From Candidatus Intricatilinea gracilis (lineage in GTDB: Bacteria; Pseudomonadota; Gammaproteobacteria; Burkholderiales; Burkholderiaceae_C): a DNA stretch of 64,000 nucleotides. Positions within the stretch are counted from its first letter, which is position 1. Every line of letters starts with the position of its first letter. The notes beneath the pieces were generated by a model. It did no database searches and had not been told where the DNA came from. It was given only the letters and a program-made list of their open reading frames with translations. The DNA lies in the NCBI GenBank assembly GCA_016702605.1, contig JADJDQ010000003.1, positions 604,860-668,859 of the forward strand. Reading direction: 5' to 3'. The position numbers were made by a program, and so were the translations under genes. Of this stretch, positions 9,745 to 18,964 are shown in pieces.

Positions 9745-10749
9745 ATGGCAAAGCGACCCGACACCCGCGAGACCGTCCTGCTTGCGCTGGAATTGCTCAA
9801 ACGCATCCCGCGCGCCCGCAAGGTCTCGGCACGCGAGCTCCATGAGCAGTTGCCGGCCGATCTTGCGCGGGATCTGCGCACGGTGCAGCGCCAGCTCGAC
9901 ATGCTCGCGCAGACCTTCGACATCGAGCGTGACGACACGAGCAAGCCGTATGGCTACCGCTGGAAGGAACGCGGCGTCGGGCTGTCGCTGCCCTCGCTCA
10001 GCGAACAGGAGTCGCTGCTGTTGGCCCTGGCCGAGGAGCACCTGCGGCATCTGCTGCCTGCCAGCCTGATGAAGTCGATGGCGGGTTTCTTTGCGCAGGC
10101 TCATCGCAAGCTGAACGGGCCGGAAGGGGCTGGGCGTGAGCGGGAATGGATGGGCAAGGTTCGCGTTGTTAGCCAGACCCAACCACTGCTCGCGCCCAAG
10201 GTGCTGCCGGGGGTGTTCGACGCGGTGAGCCAGGCCCTCTACACAAATCACTGGCTGAATCTGGACTACCGCAACGCCGAGGGTCGACGCTCCTGCATCA
10301 ACGTCATGCCGTTGGGGCTGGCGCAGCAGGGGCCACGCCTGTATCTGGTGTGCCGATATGAGGGCTTCGGCAACGAGCGCAGCTTGGCGCTGCACCGGAT
10401 CGTCAAGGCGGAAGTGAGTGCAGCGGAATTTCGTCGGCCTGCCGATTTTCGGCTTGACCGATATGACGACGATGGGCGTTTTGGATTCGGCGAGGGCAAG
10501 AAGATTCGGTTGGTGTTTCGCATTGAGACGGAGGCGGGCCGACACCTTCTGGAAACGCCGCTGTCGGCGGATCAGCAGGTCGAGGAGGTCAGTGGTCACT
10601 TGGAAATATCGGCCACCGTCGTGGAGTCTGCACAACTCAAGTGGTGGTTGAGGGGATTTGGGAGTGCGATTGACATCCGTGAGCCAAGTAAGTTGGCGAA
10701 TGAGTGCACCACTGAAGCCCCAGCGACCCTCGCACATGGCACTACTTGA
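9745..10749 (+). CDS. WYL-domain transcriptional regulator
   Basis: 334 residues. The N-terminal winged helix reads SARELHEQLPADLARDLRTV with a recognition helix rich in Arg and Gln. A central WYL domain contains WLNLDYRNAEGRR, and a C-terminal WCX extension ends the protein (WWLRGFGSAIDI). WYL proteins bind single-stranded nucleic acid or other ligands and commonly repress phage-defence operons (BREX, CBASS, CRISPR-associated). The gene begins one base after the DUF2779 stop codon. A 125-base gap then separates it from the next three-gene block, which could hold a promoter under its control. Regulation of the island is inferred from this placement. Confidence 0.9.
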   Translation: MAKRPDTRETVLLALELLKRIPRARKVSARELHEQLPADLARDLRTVQRQLDMLAQTFDIERDDTSKPYGYRWKERGVGLSLPSLSEQESLLLALAEEHLRHLLPASLMKSMAGFFAQAHRKLNGPEGAGREREWMGKVRVVSQTQPLLAPKVLPGVFDAVSQALYTNHWLNLDYRNAEGRRSCINVMPLGLAQQGPRLYLVCRYEGFGNERSLALHRIVKAEVSAAEFRRPADFRLDRYDDDGRFGFGEGKKIRLVFRIETEAGRHLLETPLSADQQVEEVSGHLEISATVVESAQLKWWLRGFGSAIDIREPSKLANECTTEAPATLAHGTT

Positions 10750-10874
10750 CCAACTTCCTCGGCTATCCGCATTCGACCCTGGGGCGATCGGAGAAGGGGT
10801 TGGTGACGAATGTGAGATTGGACTGCGATCGATTGCCGACAACGAGCTGGCCTAGCCTGAGAGCGAAAATACAA

Positions 10875-12140
10875 ATGCAAATCTCATTCAGCGAATACAC
10901 GATCGTCGAGAAGTCGACCCAGGCGCTTGACCCGCTGGGCCTGATGCGCCCAGCCAACGCCTTGCGCGACGCCATCTTTCCCCAGTTCACCGTGCTGACA
11001 CGCCATCCGGCCCACCTGGGATTGCTCTGCGCCGTCTGGCAGGAACTTGACGCCACCGTGGACGCGAAGGCGCTGCCGCGCGCGCGCCGCTTTCGCGAAC
11101 TTGAGGTGCTCTGGGGCGTGGCCTGCGCCGTCGCGGAAGAGCGACCCGTCAACATCACCAAGTTCAATCGCTTGGTCGAACGCGGCCTGCCGTTGTCTCT
11201 GCCCGCCATCCCGCGGCAAGACGCAGTCTTCCGGCGCCTGGGCTACGGCACGCTGGGCCACTACAACCGGCCCGCCGTCAGCTGGGGTCTGCTGCGTCGC
11301 GGGAGCGAGGGACTCACGCCGCTGGGACGCCAACTCGGCAACGGATTTGCCGCTCGCGCATCGGGCGGCGGCCTGGGCGCGCTTTTCAAGAGCTGGCGAC
11401 AGGGCCAGGCGTTCGACGAGGCGCGTCTCCGGCAGGTCGCCGGCAACTTCGGCCTGGGGGCACCCGCGTCCATGCCAGAGCGTGCGGCTTGGACCGATGC
11501 GATCGGGGAGCATCTCCTGGCCGCACCGGAACGCCGCGCACTCTGGGATTGCCCGGTCGAATCCGTCGAGTTGGACCGGGCCGAGAAGTCGCCCGAGTCG
11601 TTGCGATTGTTCTGGGAACACCTGCAGGGTCGCTATCCGTCGCTGCAGCCGTTGTTGCTGCGCATCGCTTGTTTCGAGCGACTCACGGCGGGCCTGCAAT
11701 TCCTGTTCGACTGCCTCCTGGCGCGCGCCGAATTCGCCGGCGACGCGGCGCAGTTCGCACTGCCCAAGGACCTCGCACCGGCGCTGTCCGACCTCGCGCG
11801 GAGTTACCAGGCGATGCCCGGGTCCGAGGATGCTGGCCATCTGATCGCGCAGGTCGCCGAGGCGCGTCCTGATCTCGTCGCACTCGAAGACTGCGTGCTG
11901 GAGCATCACTTGGCGCACCACCGCCAGAAGGGCGCACGTCCGTTCCTCACGCGAGATGGCGTCCAAGTGCGCGGGCGCACCGACCGCAGGCAGCTCGCTG
12001 GCGCGCTCGACGGGCTGGCACAGGTGGCCGACGCCAGGGCGGCCCTTGACGTGCTGCAGTTCCGCTATCGGCGCGACTGGCACTTCGCGAAGTGTCGTCG
12101 CTGGAAGGATCATGCCGACGGTCGCCGGGAGGCCGCATGA
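10875..12140 (+). CDS. Hypothetical protein, possibly DUF6361-like, first of the PLD-helicase block
   Basis: 421 residues from ATG 10875 (MQISFSEYTIVEKSTQ). No signal peptide or membrane segment. The N-terminal stretch LDPLGLMRPANALRDAIFP followed by TVLTRHPAHLG is reminiscent of the DUF6361 pattern (D-x-L-G-I ... R-D-x-x-x-x-x-x-F-P ... T-R), and genes of that kind are found beside PLD-like and helicase genes. This is a weak resemblance by eye. The C-terminal residues DWHFAKCRRWKDHADGRREAA are basic. The stop overlaps the PLD gene start in an ATGA, so the two are translationally coupled. Confidence 0.65.
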   Translation: MQISFSEYTIVEKSTQALDPLGLMRPANALRDAIFPQFTVLTRHPAHLGLLCAVWQELDATVDAKALPRARRFRELEVLWGVACAVAEERPVNITKFNRLVERGLPLSLPAIPRQDAVFRRLGYGTLGHYNRPAVSWGLLRRGSEGLTPLGRQLGNGFAARASGGGLGALFKSWRQGQAFDEARLRQVAGNFGLGAPASMPERAAWTDAIGEHLLAAPERRALWDCPVESVELDRAEKSPESLRLFWEHLQGRYPSLQPLLLRIACFERLTAGLQFLFDCLLARAEFAGDAAQFALPKDLAPALSDLARSYQAMPGSEDAGHLIAQVAEARPDLVALEDCVLEHHLAHHRQKGARPFLTRDGVQVRGRTDRRQLAGALDGLAQVADARAALDVLQFRYRRDWHFAKCRRWKDHADGRREAA

Positions 12141-14176
12141 ACACAACTGAACGCACGACGTTGATCAGCTCCTTCGAACGCATCCTCGACAACGACGACG
12201 ATCCCGTGGTCAAGCTGCTGGTGATGACGTATGAGTTCGACGATCAGCAGTTGCTGAACATGTTGGTGCAGCGACCGCTGTCGGATCGCCTCGATCCCGC
12301 GCCGGCGCATGCCGCCCAGGTCGCCGATCTCGCCCCCGTGGTGATCTATGACGCTCGCAAGACGAGGCCGGAAAGCGCGCTGCCTCATTTCCTCGACTTG
12401 CTTCCGGTGCGCGTGGGCGCGTGGCGATGCCACCATCCCAAGGCCTACCTAGTTGTGACGCACAGGCGCGTGCATCTGCTGATTGGGTCCATGAACCTGA
12501 CTGCGTCGGGCTTGTTCGCCAATCGCGAGGCGTTCTGCAGCTTCACCTGGCATGACGAAGCGCTCGCCGACCTGCATATCCTCGAATCGTTCGTCGCGTT
12601 GCTCGAATCCGAGTACCGCGACTTCGACTCGGCGTCGCTCGATGCAGTGCTGGCGTCTGTTCGGAGCCGAATGGGCAGTTGGCCTGTCGAGCGCTCCGAT
12701 GCGCTGTCGCCAGCCACGCTGTTGGTGGCCAATGGGTTCGAATCGAAAGGTGGCCACGCGCATGCGCTCGACCAATTGCAGGCATTCTTCCGGGCCCACT
12801 TCGGCGAGCGCCAACTCGATGCCCTGTACGTCGTGTCGCCCTTCTTCGACAAGGCCGCGGGCGGGGATTTCCTCGTCGGCGAGATCGAGGCGCGCTTCGG
12901 TCCCCTGCCGGTCAAGGAGGTCGTGACCGACGAGGCCGCGCTGGCGGCGCTCAGCCGCGCGCATCTTGGACAGGGTGGTCGGCGCGCCGTTTTCGCCATT
13001 CTCCCCGAGGTGTCCCCAGCCGAGCGGCGACTGATCAGCCAGGCCAACGATGGCGCGGCCACCGAGGCCCTGGTGCTGGAGCGCAAGCTGCACTCGAAGC
13101 TGTGGATCCTCGGCTGTGGTCGACGCCGGCTGGTCTATGTGGGCAGCGGCAACTTCACGCGCAAGGCTTGGTGCGGGGACAACCACGAATTGGGCGTGGC
13201 CTGGATCGAGGACGGTGAGGCGGCTAGTCTGTGGCGCGACATTCGCAAGGATCTGTGTTGTGGCGATGCGGATCGCTTCGGCGACTTGGCGCCTATGCCC
13301 GGGCCGTTGGAGTTCCCCGACGACGACGACTATGTCGAGGAGCGAGGCTATCCCGATTTCGTCAAGGACATCGAACTCTCGTGGCATGAGGACGTCGTGC
13401 GCTTCACGGTGCGCGTGCAGTTGGAGCGTGCGGCGGACCTAGCGCGTTTTCGCGTCGACTGGGCGGGCCTCGCGTTGACGTTCGAGGCGGTACCCGGTTC
13501 CTCCGAAGCGTTGTCGCAGCCCTTGCGCGACCAGCTCGTGCGCGCACGCCTCATCGGCGGTCGGAACCTGCGCTTCGAGCTGGTCGAGGACGGGACGGTG
13601 GTGCACTTCCTGCCGTTCCGGCACGATCGGGCGTTGTTCGACCGCCGCTTCGAGTTCGTCCATCTCACGGCAGACGACTGGATGGCCCACTGCCTCGGAC
13701 GCGACATCGACCGCGGAAGCCTCGATCCCGACGAGCACCTGCCTGAGGAGGAACCGGTCATCTCGCCTTTGACGCGCGCCTTGGACGACCGGGCGTCCAA
13801 CGCGGTGATCCGCACGCAGCGCTACCTGTCCGACTTCAACGACGTCGAGACCGAATTCCACAAACGATCCGATGAGTGGGCCGCAGCCACAGGCTCCGAC
13901 CCCGTGGCATGGGAACTACGCGTTGGCCAGCCCCTGGCGACCTTTGCGCGCATCCTTGAACGAACAGTCGACGATCCCATTGATCGGTCGTTCAGACTGG
14001 GCGAACTCAAGTTGCTGGCCGACGAATTGAAGGGCCCGCCCGAGGGCCGGCGCCAATTGACCAGCGAAGTGCTCGCCGCCCTGCGACGTCCACGGAGCGC
14101 ATCGCCCGCCGGCGACCGAGCGCTACCCCGCGGCCTCGATCCCTACCTTCGCTTCGTTGACGGAGCGCTCCGATGA
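12137..14176 (+). CDS. Phospholipase D-like protein with two HKD motifs
   Basis: 679 residues. The first HKD motif is HHPKAYLV (His100, Lys102) followed by LLIGSMNLTASG with the conserved Asn120. The second is LHSKLWIL (His319, Lys321) followed by YVGSGNFTRKA. Two intact motifs in one chain give a complete active site of the PLD/Nuc superfamily, whose members hydrolyse phosphodiesters in lipid or DNA. The C-terminal 280 residues are unassigned. The start ATG overlaps the preceding stop, and its own stop overlaps the helicase start, both as ATGA. In defence systems such as DISARM (DrmC) PLD-like proteins accompany helicases, so a nuclease role is the more likely reading, but substrate cannot be told from sequence. 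Confidence 0.85.
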   Translation: MNTTERTTLISSFERILDNDDDPVVKLLVMTYEFDDQQLLNMLVQRPLSDRLDPAPAHAAQVADLAPVVIYDARKTRPESALPHFLDLLPVRVGAWRCHHPKAYLVVTHRRVHLLIGSMNLTASGLFANREAFCSFTWHDEALADLHILESFVALLESEYRDFDSASLDAVLASVRSRMGSWPVERSDALSPATLLVANGFESKGGHAHALDQLQAFFRAHFGERQLDALYVVSPFFDKAAGGDFLVGEIEARFGPLPVKEVVTDEAALAALSRAHLGQGGRRAVFAILPEVSPAERRLISQANDGAATEALVLERKLHSKLWILGCGRRRLVYVGSGNFTRKAWCGDNHELGVAWIEDGEAASLWRDIRKDLCCGDADRFGDLAPMPGPLEFPDDDDYVEERGYPDFVKDIELSWHEDVVRFTVRVQLERAADLARFRVDWAGLALTFEAVPGSSEALSQPLRDQLVRARLIGGRNLRFELVEDGTVVHFLPFRHDRALFDRRFEFVHLTADDWMAHCLGRDIDRGSLDPDEHLPEEEPVISPLTRALDDRASNAVIRTQRYLSDFNDVETEFHKRSDEWAAATGSDPVAWELRVGQPLATFARILERTVDDPIDRSFRLGELKLLADELKGPPEGRRQLTSEVLAALRRPRSASPAGDRALPRGLDPYLRFVDGALR

Positions 14177-17100
14177 CCCGCCGCCTGATGACAGTGAAAC
14201 TCGAGTCGGAGCCGGCCGTCCAGTCGCACTGGGACCGGCAGCGCGCGACCGCGGCGCACATCCTGGATCGATTCGAAGAGGGCCACGACGTCCAGTTGCT
14301 GGGCGACGAGGTCGGCATGGGGAAAACCTATGTGGCCCTAGCAGTGATGGCGGAGCGTCTCCTGCGGACCCGGGCCAATTCGCTGCGGGCGCTGCTGGTA
14401 ACGCCTGCCAGCAACGTTCTTCGCACGAAGTGGGAACAGGAGATAAGAAGCTTCAGTGAGAAGTACGTGGTCAAGGGTCGTCGCAAGTTGACGCCTTTGC
14501 AAGTGAACTCGTACTGGGACTTGGTAGCCAATCTGCATGACTACCAAAACCATTCGTCCAAGAACGTCACCGGCGAGCGGCAACGCTGCCTGTTGGAGGT
14601 GACGTGGCAATGGTTCGCGGCGCGCAAGGCTTCCGCCGGTGGCAAGCTCATGCGCACGCGTTGGCCGATTCTTGAACAGTCTTGGAAGAGCGAGGTCGCA
14701 AAAAGGGCCAAGGAGTCGGAGATGGTGCGCTTCGTTTCCGACTTCTCGATTGCCGCCTGGCACGCCTTTCTGGACGATCAGAACGCCAGTCAACGCGGTG
14801 AGGTCATCGACATGCTCGCGCGGGGAGGCCCAATGTGGGCGGACGATCCGCAGGTGCCCCTGGACAAGCTCAAGGAACTGTTTCGGGATTTCGTGCGCTG
14901 CCAGGACGCATACGAGCCCAACGTCTTCATCATCCCGATGAGCGCTCTGGGCATGCCTAAGCGCAACAGTTCCGGCACTCGCCGCTTCGCGACGTTTGTT
15001 CTGGCCACCCTGCTGAGCAGCCGAAGGGATGAGACTCGCGGTCGTTGTCTGAAGGCCATGAAGGATGACGACATCCTGATCGAAAAGGTGACGATCAAGA
15101 TGCTCAAGGAGATGTCGGGCCTGGACCTCTACAACACGCGCCATTGCGTGCCGGCAGCTTTGGAGGCCCATCCAGAGCTCGCAACCCGTTGGGTCGATAT
15201 CGTCAATGGAAGAGCGGGAAACATTCCCGCCACCTTCAAGGCGATCCTTGCTGCCGTCATTGCGCACAAGCTCCGCGAATCCGGTATCGATCTTGCCGTG
15301 GTCGACGAGGTACACAACTGGAAGGGCAGGACCAACGGTGCCGTCGATTTCAGGACGGGTTTTGCGCCGCATGTCCCGCACAAGCTGATCATGTCTGCCA
15401 CGCCCTTCCAGTTGGAGGAACGGGAAATGCAGCATGTATTCGAAAACGTGGCCCGGCGCGACGGCAAGTCGTGGCAGACGCTGCAGGCGCTGTACGGATC
15501 AAATATCGTGGCGGACTGCCTCGCGGCGAATGCCAACCTGCTGCGCGCGCTGCATGGATTGGCTCAGCATCGGGTCGACGCCGACGTCCTCCCCCGGCTC
15601 GCGTTGCCACCGGAGCAGCTGCAAGCGAAGCTGCAAGCGATGGCCGTTGACCCCATGGCGTCCGAGGCCGCGACGATGTTCTGCCGTGCGGCGATCGACT
15701 ATCGGGCCGCCGTTGACAAACTCGTCGAGCGCCAGCGCGAGTTGGTGGTGCGTCACCTCAAGACGGACTTGCGCCGGAGCGTGCATGCGGGCGAGGACTT
15801 CGGGGGCGTGCCGCAGACCCATCGCCCAACTCTCTACGCGACATCTGGAATCAACCACCCGGACGACCAATTGGTGAACTACCTCGCGATGCGCCTCGAT
15901 CAGCGCATGCGGCGGGACGGAAGCTCAGCCAAGGCAAAGGCGCATCTGCTCGGAGGCATGACCTCGAGCCTTGCCGCTTTTCGCGACAGCGCGCAGGCCG
16001 CTCGGTCGAGTCCGAACATGATGACCTCGAGCGAGACGGCGCGCTACGCCGAGATGGTGAACTCGGTGCTTGAACAGCACCGGCATCCCAAGGTCGAGGC
16101 CACCGTCGCGTACGCGCTGCAGAACTACCGTAACGGAAAGAAGACGTTGATCTTCTGCGAACGCTTGGCGACGGTCGAAGAGATCGCCCACATGATTGCC
16201 GAGGGCATCGAAGCCGGCTGGAAGCAGGCGCACGGCCAGGATAAAGCGGCAGGCGGCGACGTGCGTGAGCGGGAGGCCTTCGTTGACCTGCCGTTAGGGC
16301 GCCTCTTGCTGTCGATGGCGGAGCCGGCAGTCGAGGCGGGCACGACCGTCGCGTTGCGCGCTAGCGTTTCGTCATTCGTCGGCGAGAGCCTGCGCTCAAG
16401 TGGCCTTGAGCCGACGCAGCGGCGCATGATGCGGCTTTGCAACCTTTACCTTCTGGCGTTCCTGCCGTCCGACGAGACTCCGGCGGCGACCAAGCTGTGC
16501 AAGCGCCTCGTCACGCTTTTCGAGCGCAAGCTCATGGTCGACGAGTTGAACGCGGAGGTTCTGACCGGCAGGCGCGGCCAGGCGTTCGCGGGCGACTTGG
16601 GGACCAAGGTCGCTGCCTTTGTCGACGCGCAATTTGCGGGCGAACGGAACCTGTGGATCGGCTCGCGTCAAGCCGACGAAAGCCGGTTCCGAAACGCCGT
16701 CATCAACCTGCTCGAATCGGAGGCCAGGCTGGTACTCGCGGCGGCTGCTCACGGCACCCAGCCGAAGGTGACGATCGGCTTTGCGAAGACTCTGCTCGAC
16801 CTTGAGGGAGGACTGAAGAGTGTGCTGCTGCGCCCCGACCTGCTGCGTGGCATCGTCTCGACGGGCGACGATCTCGAAACCGTCGCGCATGCGCGAGTGA
16901 GAGCACCTCTCGGCCAGGGCGAGTCAGCTTGGAGCAGGATGACCCGCTTCGTCAGCCAACTGGCGAGCACCAACGGCTCGATCAACCTCGACGATCAGAA
17001 GAGCACTGATCGCAAGAGCTTGTGGCGTGCCATCTCGTTGCGCGGTGTCCGGACGGGCGACGGCAGCGAGCCGTTAGTGCAGACGCTGAAGGGCTCGACG

Positions 17101-17598
17101 GACGCACGGGCTCGCGTCGCGGTGTGTGCGGCGTTCAACTCGCCGCTCGCCCCCGACGTCCTGATTTGTACAAGCATCGGATCTGAAGGCATCGACCTCC
17201 ACCGTGAATGCGCAGAGATCATCCACCACGACATGCCGTGGAACCCGGCACGCCTTGAGCAGCGCAATGGCCGAATCGATCGCGTTGCCAGCCTCTCGAA
17301 AGCCACAGGCTGTCACGTGCGCATTGGCGTGCCGTTCTTGGAGCAGAGCTACGAGCGCTTTCAGTTCAACCGATTGCTCAGCCGCGCTCAACTTTTCCAG
17401 GTGTTGCTCGGCACGCTCGACTTTGATGCGACAGACGTCGATCAAGGCGATGATTTGGAGACGATGTTGGAACCAGACCCCGACAATGCGGCTGATCTGT
17501 CCAATCCAGAGCCGTTACTGCCCGAAGCGTTGGCGAAGTGGCTCTCCGTTGATCTGTCCGTGTGGCAAACATCTGAGCTTCGGAGTATTGAATCTTGA
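14173..17598 (+). CDS. Large SF2 (SNF2-like) helicase
   Basis: 1141 residues. Motif I is GDEVGMGKT at 44-52, motif II is VVDEVHNW with DEVH at 378-381, motif III is MSATPFQLE. The C-terminal RecA domain has TSIGSEGIDLH and HHDMPWNPARLEQRNGRIDR (motifs V and VI, about 1005-1037). The domain arrangement, with a long insertion between the two RecA lobes, is that of SNF2/RapA-like 'helicase-related' proteins that translocate on double-stranded DNA. It follows the PLD gene with an ATGA overlap and ends the operon. The pairing with a two-HKD nuclease suggests a translocating nuclease complex (inference). Confidence 0.88.
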   Translation: MTRRLMTVKLESEPAVQSHWDRQRATAAHILDRFEEGHDVQLLGDEVGMGKTYVALAVMAERLLRTRANSLRALLVTPASNVLRTKWEQEIRSFSEKYVVKGRRKLTPLQVNSYWDLVANLHDYQNHSSKNVTGERQRCLLEVTWQWFAARKASAGGKLMRTRWPILEQSWKSEVAKRAKESEMVRFVSDFSIAAWHAFLDDQNASQRGEVIDMLARGGPMWADDPQVPLDKLKELFRDFVRCQDAYEPNVFIIPMSALGMPKRNSSGTRRFATFVLATLLSSRRDETRGRCLKAMKDDDILIEKVTIKMLKEMSGLDLYNTRHCVPAALEAHPELATRWVDIVNGRAGNIPATFKAILAAVIAHKLRESGIDLAVVDEVHNWKGRTNGAVDFRTGFAPHVPHKLIMSATPFQLEEREMQHVFENVARRDGKSWQTLQALYGSNIVADCLAANANLLRALHGLAQHRVDADVLPRLALPPEQLQAKLQAMAVDPMASEAATMFCRAAIDYRAAVDKLVERQRELVVRHLKTDLRRSVHAGEDFGGVPQTHRPTLYATSGINHPDDQLVNYLAMRLDQRMRRDGSSAKAKAHLLGGMTSSLAAFRDSAQAARSSPNMMTSSETARYAEMVNSVLEQHRHPKVEATVAYALQNYRNGKKTLIFCERLATVEEIAHMIAEGIEAGWKQAHGQDKAAGGDVREREAFVDLPLGRLLLSMAEPAVEAGTTVALRASVSSFVGESLRSSGLEPTQRRMMRLCNLYLLAFLPSDETPAATKLCKRLVTLFERKLMVDELNAEVLTGRRGQAFAGDLGTKVAAFVDAQFAGERNLWIGSRQADESRFRNAVINLLESEARLVLAAAAHGTQPKVTIGFAKTLLDLEGGLKSVLLRPDLLRGIVSTGDDLETVAHARVRAPLGQGESAWSRMTRFVSQLASTNGSINLDDQKSTDRKSLWRAISLRGVRTGDGSEPLVQTLKGSTDARARVAVCAAFNSPLAPDVLICTSIGSEGIDLHRECAEIIHHDMPWNPARLEQRNGRIDRVASLSKATGCHVRIGVPFLEQSYERFQFNRLLSRAQLFQVLLGTLDFDATDVDQGDDLETMLEPDPDNAADLSNPEPLLPEALAKWLSVDLSVWQTSELRSIES

Positions 17599-18020
17599 GT
17601 GGCAGCTTTGGGGTTTTCGTCGCTTTGCGCAGGCGATCAAGGTCAAGCACATCGACGTCTACACCGATGAAGGCAAGGCAACTCAGCAAGACTCCTACCG
17701 CGTCACCCGCATGAAGAAGAAGGAACTTGTACAGGTCTGCACCCGGTGGACCATGCGTTGAACGCACGAAGCCAACCGCTCAGCGAGACATCGATTGCCA
17801 CGGATCGAGACCCAACGTCGTCGGCCGTGAACATTCGGCTTCCACCAAGCGCAGCGCACCGACCTCACTCCGACTCTTGGCGGGCGATTGCCATGATGTC
17901 GAGTGGGTTGCTCTTGGCGGCTGGCTTCACGTCCGGGTTCTGATCGGACGGATCTGGTCCGATCCCTTGTTACCGTGAACTGTGGATGCCTTAGCCGGAA
18001 GTTTGACCTGGCCGCCCTGC
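17599..18020. other. Intergenic with a short orphan C-terminal reading frame
   Basis: After the helicase stop, plus-strand frame 17612-17760 reads VYTDEGKATQQDSYRVTRMK and ends CTRWTMR, in a different frame from the helicase. It looks like the tail of a lost gene, but I cannot name it. The rest (17760-18020) shows no gene. It may mark an old rearrangement between the defence-like block and the Tn7-like module. Confidence 0.35.
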
Positions 18021-18863
18021 TCAGGGTAGTTCGACAGCCTGAGCGGGCTGCGTTGAAATCACTCGATGAGAATGCTCATCAAGGAGCAAGATATCCATCT
18101 TGCACCATTGTTGGGGTGAAAATTTCAACCAGGTTCGCCAGAGATCAGACGCCGCCTGAGCGATTTCGGTGGCTTCGGCCGGCAATACCAGTATTGCATC
18201 GGCGTAGTGAAGTCGCAGGACGCTCACCCGAGCCACTAGTTCTGCGGCGACATTGGCTACTGACCGTGCCGCAGTATCCTTGGGAGCCCGGATTTCGATG
18301 GCGATTTCGCGATCGCTTATAATCTCACGCGCAACAAGAGTGGGCTCCAATACTTGGCCGCGCTCGTTCATCATGAATTCTGCGATGCGGTTGTCAAATG
18401 GCAGCACCGACTCGTTCTTGATGCGATGCATAGCCAGAGCAAAGAATTCTGCAAAACGCCGGCTGCCGACCTTGCGTATGGCCTGCTTGCTGGCAGCAGC
18501 CTGCTCATACAGCGTCGCTAGCTGGCCACGCAGATCGTTGACTGTCATCTGGCCGCAAAAGCAGCGAGGAGCGATGTCCTGTGCCGTTGCTGGGGAGATG
18601 GCGTGGATCTTGGCCAGTTCCTGGACTGCTGCGGAACCGGCTTGGTTCAGATGCGTGCCGTTGGCGTAGTCCGGGTAGTGCATTTCGATAAAACGCACCA
18701 GTCTTGCAAAGCTCGCGGCAACCCTTGGGCTCAGTTCGACGTTGACGAGCGGCTGGTCCGGGGCATCAGCGGCGTTGTTCGCCGCTTGAGACAGGACGGC
18801 GCGACCCTGAATCAACCAGATCGCTTCGCCAGTATGTGGTGACAGAGCAACGGTTCGGGCCAT
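18021..18863 (-). CDS. Hypothetical protein, 280 aa, divergent from tnsA
   Basis: Reading from ATG 18863 (MARTVALSPHTGEAIWLIQG); a TTG at 18887 would add 8 residues. There is no signal peptide or membrane span. The sequence contains CFCGQMTVNDLRGQL, a possible short Cys pair, and a C-terminal region ending VISTQPAQAVELP. I do not recognise the family. It is transcribed away from the Tn7-like tnsA gene with only about 100 bases between the two starts, so it either belongs to the element or marks its flank. Confidence 0.55.
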   Translation of the reverse strand: MARTVALSPHTGEAIWLIQGRAVLSQAANNAADAPDQPLVNVELSPRVAASFARLVRFIEMHYPDYANGTHLNQAGSAAVQELAKIHAISPATAQDIAPRCFCGQMTVNDLRGQLATLYEQAAASKQAIRKVGSRRFAEFFALAMHRIKNESVLPFDNRIAEFMMNERGQVLEPTLVAREIISDREIAIEIRAPKDTAARSVANVAAELVARVSVLRLHYADAILVLPAEATEIAQAASDLWRTWLKFSPQQWCKMDILLLDEHSHRVISTQPAQAVELP

Positions 18864-18964
18864 TCTGAGTTTGGATCGTAGCTTCAATTCTTTGCAATGC
18901 CCCTACTTCCAGTTGTACGCTCGCAACTGGTAATGTGGTAGGGCAGGCTTTGGGGCTGGTGCAG

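Noticed and set aside
9514..10842. 442-codon minus-strand frame
   Set aside because: Antisense to the WYL gene, whose domain signature is clear.
12744..12760. tRNA-like GGTTCGAATC word
   Set aside because: Lies within the PLD coding frame with no cloverleaf around it; no tRNA found in the window.
5939..17598. Assignment to DISARM or BREX
   Set aside because: DUF1998 protein, methylase and PglZ/PglX genes are missing; only the PLD plus helicase theme is shared.
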